Origin: Candidatus Thorarchaeota archaeon MP11T_1
GTDB lineage: Archaea; Asgardarchaeota; Thorarchaeia; Thorarchaeales; Thorarchaeaceae
Length of the DNA stretch: 26,231 bases
Direction of reading: 5' to 3'
Assembly (NCBI GenBank): GCA_002825515.1
Contig: PJET01000040.1
Location: forward strand, 1 to 26,231
The position numbers and the translations under genes were made by a program. Within the stretch, counting starts at the first letter, position 1, and the number at the start of each line of letters is the position of its first letter. This document shows, piece by piece, positions 1-7,790 of the stretch. The notes under the pieces were generated by a model that was given only the letters and a program-made list of their open reading frames with translations, had not been told where the DNA came from and made no database searches.

Positions 1-309
1 TGTTACCACTTGGATCATCTCAAATGATGATTGCCTATTCGAAGGTGCAAATTCAAAAATACAGATGAAGAATCTTTCGAAACTTATCCAATATCTAGCC
101 TATGAGATCTCTCCATATATCCAAGTGTATACCTTCTTTTTTCTGTCCACTTGGTATTCAACAACCAATGCGTCATTCAATGCCTCGCATGAACAACAGA
201 CATAGGGGTTTGGTAGCATGTTCTAAAGAGAAAACTGGCATGTAGGTTTTTTTTCTCTAATCTTGCGTTGATAGGCTTTGATATTAGAAAATCGTTTTGC
301 TGCTGTAGT
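1..309. other. Left-edge stretch without a convincing complete gene
   Basis: No RNA gene, repeat array or complete protein gene is evident here. On the plus strand the frame starting at base 2 stays open to a TAG at 203-205, giving 67 codons, so the 3' end of a gene entering from the left is possible. The peptide has no recognisable motif and its second half (rich in F, T, S and Y) does not look strongly coding. A minus-strand ATG at 18-16 is open to the edge for only six codons. A T-run at 247-254 (TTTTTTTT) could serve as a plus-strand termination signal for an upstream gene. The next gene also has an upstream in-frame TTG at 268. Confidence 0.3.
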
Positions 310-1305
310 ATGAAGCAAATGTTGAACAGTTTCCGTGAATATCTTAAAGGTCAAAACTTGAATAAGGACCAGATTAAACAGTCTATCAATATTCTCAGTA
401 GATTCAAAGATTTCCTGTTGAAATCCGGAAAGAAACTTGAAACCGCTTCTTACAATGACCTGTATGATTTCTCTGACACACTTATAGCAGACACTACGAA
501 CACAATTGAGAACTATATCTCTTTGTATAGATTTGGCATTTTTCAGAAGAATAAAGAACTAATTATTGCCACTCTCGAGATAATTGATGGTAGAGAGATG
601 ATTGAGAACTTCTATAATCGCCTGAATGAAGAAATCGATCAGCAAGTGAGGGATGAGATATTCGAGGGAATCGGAATTCCCCCGCTAGGAATACGTCCTG
701 AGTCTAAACCTGAGATTACAAAGAAGCTAGTTGAGCGGTTCCTAACCAAGTTTGGTGAAGAAAAAGCAAAAATCTTCTTTGAAATTGGATTAAGAAACAA
801 GTACACTCAATCCTATGCGGCGCCATCTCAACTTTTCTCTGAAACCAATGATATTGATGAGTTTTTGAAGCTGCGTCATGAAAATCTAGTTGCGACACTA
901 CAGAATCATTTTGAGGAAGAAACTCTATTCTTCATACAAGAAGTCGACGAGGAAGTCATTTCTTACGTTAGAGCTCGCCCAACGATTGATGCTGGAATTC
1001 GTGAAGGGAATCGTGTAATAATCACAAAGATTCCATATTTGGCAAAGCAATTCATTCATGCAACAGATGGCAAGATGAAACGCTATTATTTCTGTCACAA
1101 TCCTTGGATTCGAGAAGCTCTGAAAGAAGAAGATCAACCTATCGATCCTGTCTTTTGTGGATGTAGTGCTGGTTACTTCAAGAACTTCTGGGAGGCAGTA
1201 CTTGGTCTGCCAGTCAGAGTTGAAGTTCTAAAATCGGTCATTAATGGCGACGCGGTTTGTGAGTTTGCTTTGCATTTACCACCAAGTCTAGCAAAAGAAG
1301 GTTGA
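310..1305 (+). CDS. Unknown protein: helical SAM-like N-terminus plus Cys-containing C-terminal domain
   Basis: I do not know its function. Numbered from a TTG at 268 (345 residues), residues 20-115 form an all-helical segment resembling the core-binding (SAM-like) domain of tyrosine recombinases, with FREYL, then ILSRFKDFL, then ISLYRFG. No recombinase catalytic domain with its R-H-R-Y residues follows. Residues 270-335 carry FCHNPW (Cys276), FCGCSAG (Cys297, Cys299) and LKSVINGDAVCEF (Cys331), a pattern I associate with DUF6144/V4R-like domains that may bind a metal or small ligand. I prefer the ATG at 310 (331 residues), because the 14 residues before it include CCC and look untypical; another ATG lies at 319. 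None of these starts has a clear ribosome binding site. It is a single gene convergent with ahcY. The domain names are from memory. Confidence 0.7.
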   Translation: MKQMLNSFREYLKGQNLNKDQIKQSINILSRFKDFLLKSGKKLETASYNDLYDFSDTLIADTTNTIENYISLYRFGIFQKNKELIIATLEIIDGREMIENFYNRLNEEIDQQVRDEIFEGIGIPPLGIRPESKPEITKKLVERFLTKFGEEKAKIFFEIGLRNKYTQSYAAPSQLFSETNDIDEFLKLRHENLVATLQNHFEEETLFFIQEVDEEVISYVRARPTIDAGIREGNRVIITKIPYLAKQFIHATDGKMKRYYFCHNPWIREALKEEDQPIDPVFCGCSAGYFKNFWEAVLGLPVRVEVLKSVINGDAVCEFALHLPPSLAKEG

Positions 1306-1410
1306 TTTTAGTAGTCTAATCAGGTCAATCCTGCTGTCATAGAAATCTAAATCGCAAGAAAGTAGAAACGATAGATGCTGCCATTTTTAGGAATTTAAAG
1401 AAATTGAGGT

Positions 1411-1433
1411 GAGTGGGATTTGAAATCCCACTC
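1411..1433 (-). terminator. Perfect inverted repeat, probable ahcY terminator
   Basis: GAGTGGGATTT and AAATCCCACTC form a perfect 11-base inverted repeat around a single central base. In RNA this would be about a 9-bp stem with a 5-base loop. It begins 8 bases past the ahcY stop codon, and on the minus strand it is followed by a T-rich stretch (ATTTCTTTAAATTCC). It may also stop the convergent plus-strand gene ending at 1305. Confidence 0.65.
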
Positions 1434-1440
1434 TATCATC

Positions 1441-2700
1441 CTAAGTTCCTTCTGCGTAGGCTCGGGCGTAACGTTTCTGCTCATCGGTCCATTTGTCGAT
1501 GGATATGCCCATGGTTTCGAGCTTGGCCATTGCAGTTTCGTTGTCAAGCTCCTTCGGGAACTCGTAGACTGCTGGCTTGAGGTCTTTACCGTTTTTAGTC
1601 ATCCAGATCATCGCATTGAGCTGAGACGCGAAGGATAGGTCCATGACTTCCGAGGGATGACCTTCAGCGGCAGTCAGATTAACTAACCGACCTTCACCCA
1701 AGAGATAGAGTCGACGACCGTCCTTTAACTCATACTCATCAAGAGCGTGACGCACTCTCTTCTTTGGACCTTTACTGAGTGCTATGAGGTCTGGTTCGTT
1801 TATCTCAACATTGTAATGCCCTGCATTCCCAAACATGGCACCATCTTTCATGATTTCCATATGCTCACCAGTGATGACATCTTTCATCCCTGTTGCTGTG
1901 AGGAACAGGTCTCCTTCAGGTGCTGCCTCACTCATCTTCATGACTCTGAAGCCATCCATCCTGGCCTGCAGTGCACGAACCGGATCAACCTCTGTGACAA
2001 TCACATTAGCGCCGAGACCTCGTGCACGTTCAGCCATTCCGCGGCCGCAGTATCCATAACCACCAATCACTATAGTCTTTCCAGCAATCAGGATTGCAGA
2101 GGCTCTCATGACTCCATCAAACACACTCTGCCCTGTTCCATATACATTGTCGAACAGGTGCTTGGTATCAGCATCATTCACTGCCATTATTGGATATTTC
2201 AAAGCTCCATCTTCAGCCATTGCTCGTACCCGAATAACACCTGTTGTAGTTTCCTCTGACCCTCCATAGAGATTAGGTATCAATTCCTGATGTTTGTTAT
2301 GAAGTGTGAAAATCAGATCTGCACCATCATCGAGTGTGAGTGTTGGTTCAGTCTTGAGAGTCTGCTCAATACACCAGTAATACTCCTCGTTGTTAAGATT
2401 GTGCCAAGCATAGACTGGTACATCATTCGCTGCAAGACCAGCTGCTACTTTGTCATTTGTCGATAGAGGATTACAGCCAGACCATGATACATCAGCCCCA
2501 GCCGCTCGCAAGGTTTCTACAAGAACCGCAGTTTCCTTTGTCACATGAAGACATCCAGCTATTCTCATTCCTTTGAGAGGCTGAGATTTGGAATACTTCT
2601 TTCTCAAATGCATAAGAACAGGCATATGTTTCTCTGCATAATCGATTAACATCCTGCCTTCTTCAGCTAGACCAATATCTTTGACCTTATAATCAGTCAT
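1441..2700 (-). CDS. ahcY: S-adenosylhomocysteine hydrolase (adenosylhomocysteinase)
   Basis: This NAD-dependent cytosolic enzyme reversibly splits S-adenosylhomocysteine into homocysteine and adenosine, removing the inhibitory product of methylation (some archaeal members prefer S-inosylhomocysteine). The 419-residue product shows LHVTKETAVL (51-60), DDGAD (124-128), EETTTGV (149-155), Lys180 with DN at 184-185, the NAD-binding GGYGYCGRG (213-221), GHYNVEI (294-300) and EGHPSEVMDLSFASQ (346-360). It ends in AEGT without the KPxxYRY tail of eukaryotic and many bacterial forms, as archaeal enzymes do. The ATG at 2700 is chosen because MTDYKVKDIGLAEEGR matches the usual N-terminus; an in-frame extension to 2793 adds hydrophobic residues with no family match and overlaps the divergent gene. 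It is divergent from the double Lrp-like regulator, a plausible controller. Confidence 0.97.
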   Translation of the reverse strand: MTDYKVKDIGLAEEGRMLIDYAEKHMPVLMHLRKKYSKSQPLKGMRIAGCLHVTKETAVLVETLRAAGADVSWSGCNPLSTNDKVAAGLAANDVPVYAWHNLNNEEYYWCIEQTLKTEPTLTLDDGADLIFTLHNKHQELIPNLYGGSEETTTGVIRVRAMAEDGALKYPIMAVNDADTKHLFDNVYGTGQSVFDGVMRASAILIAGKTIVIGGYGYCGRGMAERARGLGANVIVTEVDPVRALQARMDGFRVMKMSEAAPEGDLFLTATGMKDVITGEHMEIMKDGAMFGNAGHYNVEINEPDLIALSKGPKKRVRHALDEYELKDGRRLYLLGEGRLVNLTAAEGHPSEVMDLSFASQLNAMIWMTKNGKDLKPAVYEFPKELDNETAMAKLETMGISIDKWTDEQKRYARAYAEGT

Positions 2701-2745
2701 TTGAATCACAAATCTCCTTGAAATCATAATGTATATGAATGCTAC

Positions 2746-2772
2746 ATAGTGATTTAGAATGTAATGCACTAT
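2746..2772. promoter_or_regulatory. Candidate operator in the ahcY/regulator intergenic region
   Basis: ATAGTG (2746-2751) and CACTAT (2767-2772) form an inverted repeat with 15 bases between the arms, inside the 87-base divergent region. AT-rich TATA-like sequence (GTATATGAA, 2731-2739) lies close by on the ahcY side. Lrp-type proteins commonly bind such dyads and regulate themselves and a neighbour. The arms are only 6 bases, so chance is possible. The plus-strand gene also has a good ribosome binding site, GAGGAG at 2777-2782, 5 bases before its ATG. Confidence 0.3.
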
Positions 2773-2787
2773 TATTGAGGAGAAATT

Positions 2788-3726
2788 ATGCAAATCAAAA
2801 TATCAGAAGCAGAACAGAAACTCCTGGAGGTACTAATACAAAATTCTCGATATACTCCATCTGTGATTGGACAAGTACTTGGAAAGAGTCGGAACTGGGT
2901 GTCACGTACAATTAGAGGTCTTGTGAAAAATGGTGTGATTCGTAGTTACACAACAATTATTGATCCTGCACAAGTCAAGGCAGCAAGAGATACAATCCTT
3001 TTCATGAAAAGCAACCCCCGAGAGCAAGACGTCAGTAAAAAAGTCCTTCAACTGGAAGAACTTGAGTCGTTGGATGGTATAGCTGGTGATTTCTCACTAA
3101 TTGGGTTCTTCAGATTCGATAGTCATGGATCATTTGAAGACTTACTCGATCGAGTGGATAGTGTAGTAGCAAGCTCAGGAGCTGGTAAATACAATCTAGT
3201 TCAAATTCTCACAACATACAAGAAGAATCGATTCAAGATTGTGCCCAAAGAATCCAATGAGTTGAATCTCTCTCTCAAGGAACTTTCTCTTCTTAGTATA
3301 ATACATCGACAAAAGTCCACCTCGGACGAGCCATTTCCTTTGACGCAAGAAGCAATTGGGAAACGAATGAAACCACCTATGAGTCAGCCTGCTGTTTCTA
3401 AATCAATGGAGAAATTGTTGATCAAAAGAGCAATAGTTGGATTCTCAATTGACGTCGATTTTGGCTACCTCGGTCTACCTGTAAAATTCTTCGTTAGAGT
3501 TAAGGTTTCACCAGGTGCTGCAGGTGAAACTGCACAGAAACTAGCAGATATGAATGAGGTGTGGAACCTCTATCGCACTAGTGAAGACTACACGCTATTT
3601 GCTGTAGTGCGAACAGAAAGCATTGAATCATTTAACAAATTCCTTCGAAAGTTATACGAGAATGAGAATGTTCTTGATACCCAATCCTATATCTCTCTTG
3701 AAGAGTGGTTTATCCCATTTCACTGA
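2788..3726 (+). CDS. Double Lrp/AsnC-like transcriptional regulator (HTH-RAM-HTH-RAM)
   Basis: This is a DNA-binding regulator, 312 residues and about twice the 150-170 of an ordinary Lrp/AsnC protein. Residues 9-53 form a winged HTH (LLEVLIQNSRYTP, then VIGQVLGKSRNWVSRTIRGL). Residues 66-145 look like a RAM/ligand-binding beta-alpha domain. Residues 162-220 form a second HTH (LSLKELSLLSIIHRQK, then QPAVSKSMEKLLIKRAIVGF), and residues 230-308 a second RAM-like domain ending in SYISLEEWF. One polypeptide would thus mimic an Lrp dimer with two non-identical DNA-reading heads. GAGGAG at 2777-2782 supports the ATG. It is divergent from ahcY, suggesting control of methyl-cycle genes by a metabolite such as methionine or an adenosyl compound; that is inference. 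Its end overlaps the convergent membrane-protein gene by 7 bases. Confidence 0.85.
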   Translation: MQIKISEAEQKLLEVLIQNSRYTPSVIGQVLGKSRNWVSRTIRGLVKNGVIRSYTTIIDPAQVKAARDTILFMKSNPREQDVSKKVLQLEELESLDGIAGDFSLIGFFRFDSHGSFEDLLDRVDSVVASSGAGKYNLVQILTTYKKNRFKIVPKESNELNLSLKELSLLSIIHRQKSTSDEPFPLTQEAIGKRMKPPMSQPAVSKSMEKLLIKRAIVGFSIDVDFGYLGLPVKFFVRVKVSPGAAGETAQKLADMNEVWNLYRTSEDYTLFAVVRTESIESFNKFLRKLYENENVLDTQSYISLEEWFIPFH

Positions 3727-4307
3727 GATGATTCCAACCTGGGTTTTCCAAGCCAGTGATTACTCCATAGGTCATCATTTTGATAGTAGATTAGTATTGG
3801 AAGCCATGCAATTATCATTATTGCACTTGTTAGTCTGTTCGCCATCCAAAATGCAGTCCCGTTGATTGGTCCAAAAGGTGCAAAGAATAGAACCAGCGGT
3901 CCTACAACATCATAGGGATTCACCCATGGCCATAAGATTGGATTGAACCAATGCATAGGATAGTCTAGTAGGAGATGGGAGAAAACGCCGATAAGACAGG
4001 AGAGAACAAGCATACCCGAAACACTGCACACCTCCCTCAGTTCATCTTTGTCCACTCTAAAAATCGTGGATATAATCGGAGGGTAAAACAACCAAGTAAC
4101 GACAACTGCAAGGAGTGTACCAACCGTAACAGCTCCTACTAGACTATGGAGGATGAGATGGTCTGGTAAGTCACTGAAGAAAAACCACATGACTGGAACT
4201 TCAATGTCCAGTATAACAGACCCAACAACCACTCCGGGTAATAGAAGTCTCTTGTTAGTCTTAGAAAATGCGAATGCAAGAGGATAATGGAGTGGTGTGA
4301 TGGGCAT
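3720..4307 (-). CDS. YdjM-like multi-pass membrane protein (putative metal-dependent hydrolase family)
   Basis: A 195-residue membrane protein with about four to five hydrophobic segments. MPITPLHYPLAF at the N-terminus, GSVILDIEVP (29-38; Asp34, Glu36), HSLVGAVTVG (54-63) and FSHLLLDYPMHW (109-120; His111, Asp115) match the His/Asp pattern of the YdjM / DUF4184 group, annotated as membrane-bound putative metal-dependent hydrolases. The actual substrate of this family is not known to me. The ATG at 4307 gives the conserved MPxTPxH start. It is convergent with the regulator (7-base overlap of the ends) and divergent from the carbonic anhydrase gene, so it is probably transcribed alone from the 88-base region between 4307 and 4396. 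Confidence 0.75.
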   Translation of the reverse strand: MPITPLHYPLAFAFSKTNKRLLLPGVVVGSVILDIEVPVMWFFFSDLPDHLILHSLVGAVTVGTLLAVVVTWLFYPPIISTIFRVDKDELREVCSVSGMLVLSCLIGVFSHLLLDYPMHWFNPILWPWVNPYDVVGPLVLFFAPFGPINGTAFWMANRLTSAIMIIAWLPILIYYQNDDLWSNHWLGKPRLESSQ

Positions 4308-4395
4308 TTTGATCTATCTCACGATACATCAAGTCTTGTCATATTTCAATATGCTTAAAGAAGAAACATTGTACTCATCTGTTAAGGTGCAAAAA

Positions 4396-4923
4396 ATGGG
4401 GCTTTACGAGTTCAATGGAAAAACACCAAAAATTGACCCTGATGCCTATATATCACCTAGGGCGAATCTAATTGGAGATATCGAGATTGGGGCTGATTCT
4501 AGTGTCTGGGAGTCAGCAGTAATGAGAGCCGACATGAATTTCATTCGTGTTGGGAAAGGCTCTTCAATCCAAGACAATTGTACTGTGCATACAACCTTCA
4601 TGCATCCCACCATCATTGGTAACTATGTCACTGCAGGACATAATTGTGTCATTCATGCATGTGAGATAGGTGATCGAACTGTCATAGGAATGGGTGCGAT
4701 AGTTCTGGATGGTGCAAAGGTCGGGAGTGATTGTGTCATAGGTGCAGGCTCTGTTGTGACTGAGGGGAAAGTCATTCCTGACGGAAGTCTGGTCCTTGGT
4801 ATTCCTGGAAAGGTAGTCAAGGAGGTTACAGACTCCATGAAAGAGGCTTTCAAAGCTGGTGCAGAGTTATACATAGAACTCGGTAAACAGCATAAGAAAT
4901 CAGGATCCGGAAGATCTGAATAG
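4396..4923 (+). CDS. Gamma-class carbonic anhydrase / YrdA-like hexapeptide protein
   Basis: A left-handed beta-helix protein built from hexapeptide repeats (for example IGDIEIGADSSVWESAVMRA). The three zinc ligands of gamma-carbonic anhydrases are present as His65 (TVHTT), His82 (AGHNC) and His87 (IHACEIGD). Arg44 and Asp46 (MRADMN) and Gln59 (SIQDN) match conserved active-site and trimer-interface residues. The likely reaction is reversible CO2 hydration in a cytosolic trimer, although many members of this short form (175 residues, usual 170-180) have no demonstrated activity. The ATG at 4396 is favoured over an upstream in-frame GTG at 4297, because AAGGTG at 4384-4389 sits at good spacing and MGLYEFNGKTPKI is the usual beginning of the fold. 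Confidence 0.9.
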   Translation: MGLYEFNGKTPKIDPDAYISPRANLIGDIEIGADSSVWESAVMRADMNFIRVGKGSSIQDNCTVHTTFMHPTIIGNYVTAGHNCVIHACEIGDRTVIGMGAIVLDGAKVGSDCVIGAGSVVTEGKVIPDGSLVLGIPGKVVKEVTDSMKEAFKAGAELYIELGKQHKKSGSGRSE

Positions 4924-5011
4924 ACTTTCATTTCATAGTTGCTACCTAGATTCTTGCCATTGGTAAATCTAATATCGTGCATTGTCAACATGACTTTGAG
5001 GACGACAACCG

Positions 5012-5764
5012 ATGCACAGAAGACACTCATTTCTGATGGCTCTCATTATAATCTCATTGTTTCTCTTCGTAGGAACTGTATCCGCTCAATCAAGTCTAGT
5101 TGCCAACATTACCCGGGAGAATGAATATGTTTGGGGTGGTGAGTCCAATGATTATATGGCTGACTTGGACGTTGGACATTGGACTGTAGTTGTCAACTCG
5201 GAATCCTTCTGGGACTTGGAAGTAAAAATCATCGTAGCGACTGATAGTGGATACACCAATGTGATTGTAGAAAGTGGTACTGATTATGGAAATTACCCAA
5301 GGGTGTCTTTTGATTTGGCTTCAGCCAGTACTGTATATATCCGTGTATCTGAGAATTCTGTCTATTCTGATAGCAGCGGCTCTTACCGTGTCGGTGTATA
5401 TGATGACGCGCACATTCCAGGTTTCTTTGAATCCTTGTCATTCTTTGAGTGGATAATACTGATTTCAGTACTGTCATTTCTAATTCCTATGATCATTTGC
5501 GTAGTTGCAATCCGACGTTCTCGCCGTACAACCAAGGGGGCGATGGGCACAATTGCTGTTGAGGCTCCAATGCATGCTATACCTGATAGATATCAAGACA
5601 GTGTACAGACACATGGCAGTAGAACCACTACAGTCCGTTTGCCTGTAGAATGTCCCTCTTGTGGTGCCCAAATCTCACATGAGAGTGTTGATTGGACTGG
5701 GCCCCTAGAAGCTCAATGTGGATACTGTGGAGCAACCATTCGAGCAACATTTGAGAACATCTAA
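5012..5764 (+). CDS. Secreted/anchored protein: signal peptide, extracellular beta domain, one membrane span, cytosolic zinc ribbon
   Basis: I do not recognise a named family. Residues 1-25 form a signal peptide (hydrophobic 9-22, cleavage plausible after VSA). Residues about 30-132 form a beta-rich domain with WTVVVNSES, ASTVYIRVSE and GSYRVGVYDD, similar in style to PPC-type domains, with an NIT sequon at 32-34. Residues 146-167 are one membrane span followed by RRSRR, so the C-terminus lies in the cytosol. That tail ends in a zinc ribbon with Cys214/217 (CPSC) and Cys236/239 (CGYC). An outside sensor domain joined to an inside zinc ribbon suggests signalling or protein-protein contact. The ATG at 5012 is used; GAGG lies about 11 bases upstream. 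It lies downstream of the carbonic anhydrase gene with an 88-base gap and is convergent with the DUF998-like gene. Confidence 0.75.
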   Translation: MHRRHSFLMALIIISLFLFVGTVSAQSSLVANITRENEYVWGGESNDYMADLDVGHWTVVVNSESFWDLEVKIIVATDSGYTNVIVESGTDYGNYPRVSFDLASASTVYIRVSENSVYSDSSGSYRVGVYDDAHIPGFFESLSFFEWIILISVLSFLIPMIICVVAIRRSRRTTKGAMGTIAVEAPMHAIPDRYQDSVQTHGSRTTTVRLPVECPSCGAQISHESVDWTGPLEAQCGYCGATIRATFENI

Positions 5765-5802
5765 GAAATATCTGGGACGGAAACCTCACCATTTTCTTTG
5801 GT

Positions 5803-6446
5803 TTATTGTTCGAAGATTTTCAAGAGTTTATATCCCTGGAAAACTGACCATAGCACTAAACCATAGACTGAAACCTTCTGCCAAAGAGCGGTTCCAAGCA
5901 AATCAGATGCTATTCCAAACATTGTTACTATATGAAGGACACAGACTACAACTACAATTAATCCAATCAATGCGTAGATATTCTCATACTCACTCTTCAT
6001 TAGTATGGCAATTGAGTAGCAAAGGATTCCAAGCATTATGAGTATGAAGAAGAGTCTTGTCGTGTTTCCATGAATGTCTGGAAAGACATTTCCTGCAAAG
6101 ATCGCGAGTGCTGAGAGGTTAGGTGCAGCACCAAGACCCAGAAGAGTTCCCAACCAGCTCAAAACTTTGAGTCCTGTTGTATCTGTAAATAACGTACGCA
6201 TTGCAAAAAGGAATGGTACTAAACAAACAGCCGCGCCTGTACAAGCAGTCACAAACAGGAAGTAGTTCAACATTGATGGTGTGCTATTTATCACCGTTAG
6301 ACCCAATGCACTAAAGGAGTTGTCTAAGAAAGAGTACCCCCGGGGTATGTCAGCATGGCAATGAAAATGACAACCACGAAGATTATTCCACCAAGTATTC
6401 CAAGATACACTCCAGTTCTTTTCCATGAAGGAGACAATAAATTCAC
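5803..6446 (-). CDS. DUF998-like membrane protein, reading frame broken by one base
   Basis: A polytopic membrane protein of unknown function. The main frame encodes YSFLDNSFSALG followed by about five hydrophobic segments, the layout of DUF998 proteins, which usually begin with a membrane helix ending in YPGYS-DN-SxLG. In the same frame upstream the peptide is poor (NTWWNNLRGCHFHCHADIPRG, counted from an ATG at 6474). In the next frame over, the same DNA encodes LGILGGIIFVVVIFIAMLTY then PGG, exactly the missing first helix. One extra base in the C5G4 run at 6337-6345 would join the two. The restored gene probably starts at GTG 6446 (MNLLSPSWKRTGVYL), since a stop lies just upstream in that frame. 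It follows the radical SAM gene on the same strand. The indel is either a sequencing or assembly error in a homopolymer, or a real mutation. Confidence 0.7.
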
Positions 6447-6525
6447 TTCTAATCGTTTGATTTTGGTGAGCCATTATCTAAGTCAGTACTTCCCAATAAA
6501 TCAAAGGCAAAAATCATCAAATCTG

Positions 6526-7761
6526 CTAGAAGAATATGTTCATGCAAGCTACACCGCGAGAAACTGGATTGCCAAGTGGTGGCGGAAGGTTCTCAATTAC
6601 AGTTGTTGTGAGGTCATGAACAAAGAACCTACCTTTCCGAGTCACATTTTCACCTTTTAGATACCCTGACAATTTTAGAAGGAAGACAACAGCTCTAATA
6701 CTCCGAGGCATTGACTTGATAAAATCTCCCTCTACGTGTAGGTCATACATCTTGTGTGCAAATTTACGCCATGCATCAAAGTTCTCGTCAAACTCGACCG
6801 TATATCCAAACGTCTTACTTGCACCCATTTTTTCCAGATAGTCATCAAGAGGTGGATTCACTACCTGCAAGTTCTCCATCTTGCTAAACGCAGAAGGACC
6901 AAATCCCTGATACTCCTCCGGATGCTCACCAGGGGCTTTTTTTGCGAGTTCAGGAGTCGAAAAGACCCATATGTTCTCTCTGACATAGCCCATGTCCTCT
7001 AGAACCTCTCCTGCACTTTCAATCATTTCAAACATATCTTTTGAAGTAACATCTCTATGAGCCTTCGCACCTGGCGCTTTTGTAAAGGGATATGTGGTGA
7101 TCTGGTCTATTCCTGTATTTGCGATCTTCATTATGTCAAGCAGAAAATCAGCCCTATACTGTAATGGAAGTCCTACCATCATATCTGCATTGACGGTTAT
7201 CCCGAAAGAATGAGCATCATCAACAATTCGGCGAATAAGAGGTAGATCTGTCCTATCGCGCTCAACCCTCCGTAGAGTTTCTGGTTTTAGTGTTTCAACG
7301 CCCATACTTATTCTAGTGACCTCTGACCGTTGCACTTGTTCAAGATATTCTGTGGTAAAGAAAGGAGGCTTGCCTTCCATTGTTATGTCTTCTATAGTTA
7401 CAATCTCTCTCAGCTTAGACAGAATACCATGTATCTCAGAGCTGGAGAGTAGGTTCGGAGTACCTCCACCAATGTACACCCACTCCACATGACCTTCCAA
7501 ATCCCGAATCTCTATCTCATGCAATAGAGCCTTCATGTACTTATCTTTGAGAGCTTCATCGTACAAGACTCGATGAAATGGACAGAATGCACAGAGACGT
7601 TCACAAAATGGGACGTGTACATAGATTCCAAGATGCGACGTAATGAATGGTTTCCAGTCTATCTCGCAATAATCGAAGCTCAATTTTCTGAAGCTTCGCA
7701 TTACCATTCTATTGGCTGTGGAGTTAATCAGGTCTATCCCTTCTTCTACGAGAAGGGGCAA
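6526..7761 (-). CDS. HemN/HemW-like radical SAM protein
   Basis: A radical S-adenosylmethionine protein in the coproporphyrinogen-oxidase-like group. Numbered from the TTG at 7761, GIYVHVPFCERLCAFCPFHR (45-64) holds the cluster ligands Cys53, Cys57 and Cys60 (CX3CX2C). It is followed by YIGGGTPNLL (96-105, SAM binding), RISMGVET (150-157) and a long C-terminal HemN-like part (GFGPSAFSKM). The usual HemW E-x-x-P after GGGTP and the SxGxQS motif are altered (ITMEGKPP, SMGVET), so true heme synthesis is doubtful; HemW-type heme chaperone or another chemistry is possible. The start is uncertain: TTG 7761, ATG 7707 and ATG 7701 all keep the cluster, and none has a clear ribosome binding site. It lies 29 bases after the acyl-CoA synthetase stop, so co-transcription is likely. 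Confidence 0.85.
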   Translation of the reverse strand: MPLLVEEGIDLINSTANRMVMRSFRKLSFDYCEIDWKPFITSHLGIYVHVPFCERLCAFCPFHRVLYDEALKDKYMKALLHEIEIRDLEGHVEWVYIGGGTPNLLSSSEIHGILSKLREIVTIEDITMEGKPPFFTTEYLEQVQRSEVTRISMGVETLKPETLRRVERDRTDLPLIRRIVDDAHSFGITVNADMMVGLPLQYRADFLLDIMKIANTGIDQITTYPFTKAPGAKAHRDVTSKDMFEMIESAGEVLEDMGYVRENIWVFSTPELAKKAPGEHPEEYQGFGPSAFSKMENLQVVNPPLDDYLEKMGASKTFGYTVEFDENFDAWRKFAHKMYDLHVEGDFIKSMPRSIRAVVFLLKLSGYLKGENVTRKGRFFVHDLTTTVIENLPPPLGNPVSRGVACMNIFF

Positions 7762-7790
7762 ACGTGATTAATAGTTATATCGATAGTAAC

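Noticed and set aside
310..1305. Tyrosine recombinase (integrase) and hence a mobile element
   Set aside because: Only the helical N-terminus is similar; the catalytic R-H-R-Y residues are missing, and there are no flanking repeats, tRNA or other phage or transposon genes.
1747..2259. Long plus-strand open frame (170 codons) opposite ahcY
   Set aside because: It is antisense to a well-conserved enzyme gene, rich in Cys, His and Ser in a manner typical of shadow frames, with no ribosome binding site or family match.
2701..2793. N-terminal extension of ahcY by 31 residues
   Set aside because: It overlaps the divergent regulator gene and its ribosome binding site, is hydrophobic and unlike the family; MTDYKVKDIGLAEEGR is the normal start.
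5718..6041. Plus-strand open frame of 107 codons opposite the DUF998-like gene
   Set aside because: It is the complement of membrane-helix codons, overlaps the end of the zinc-ribbon gene, and shows no motif.
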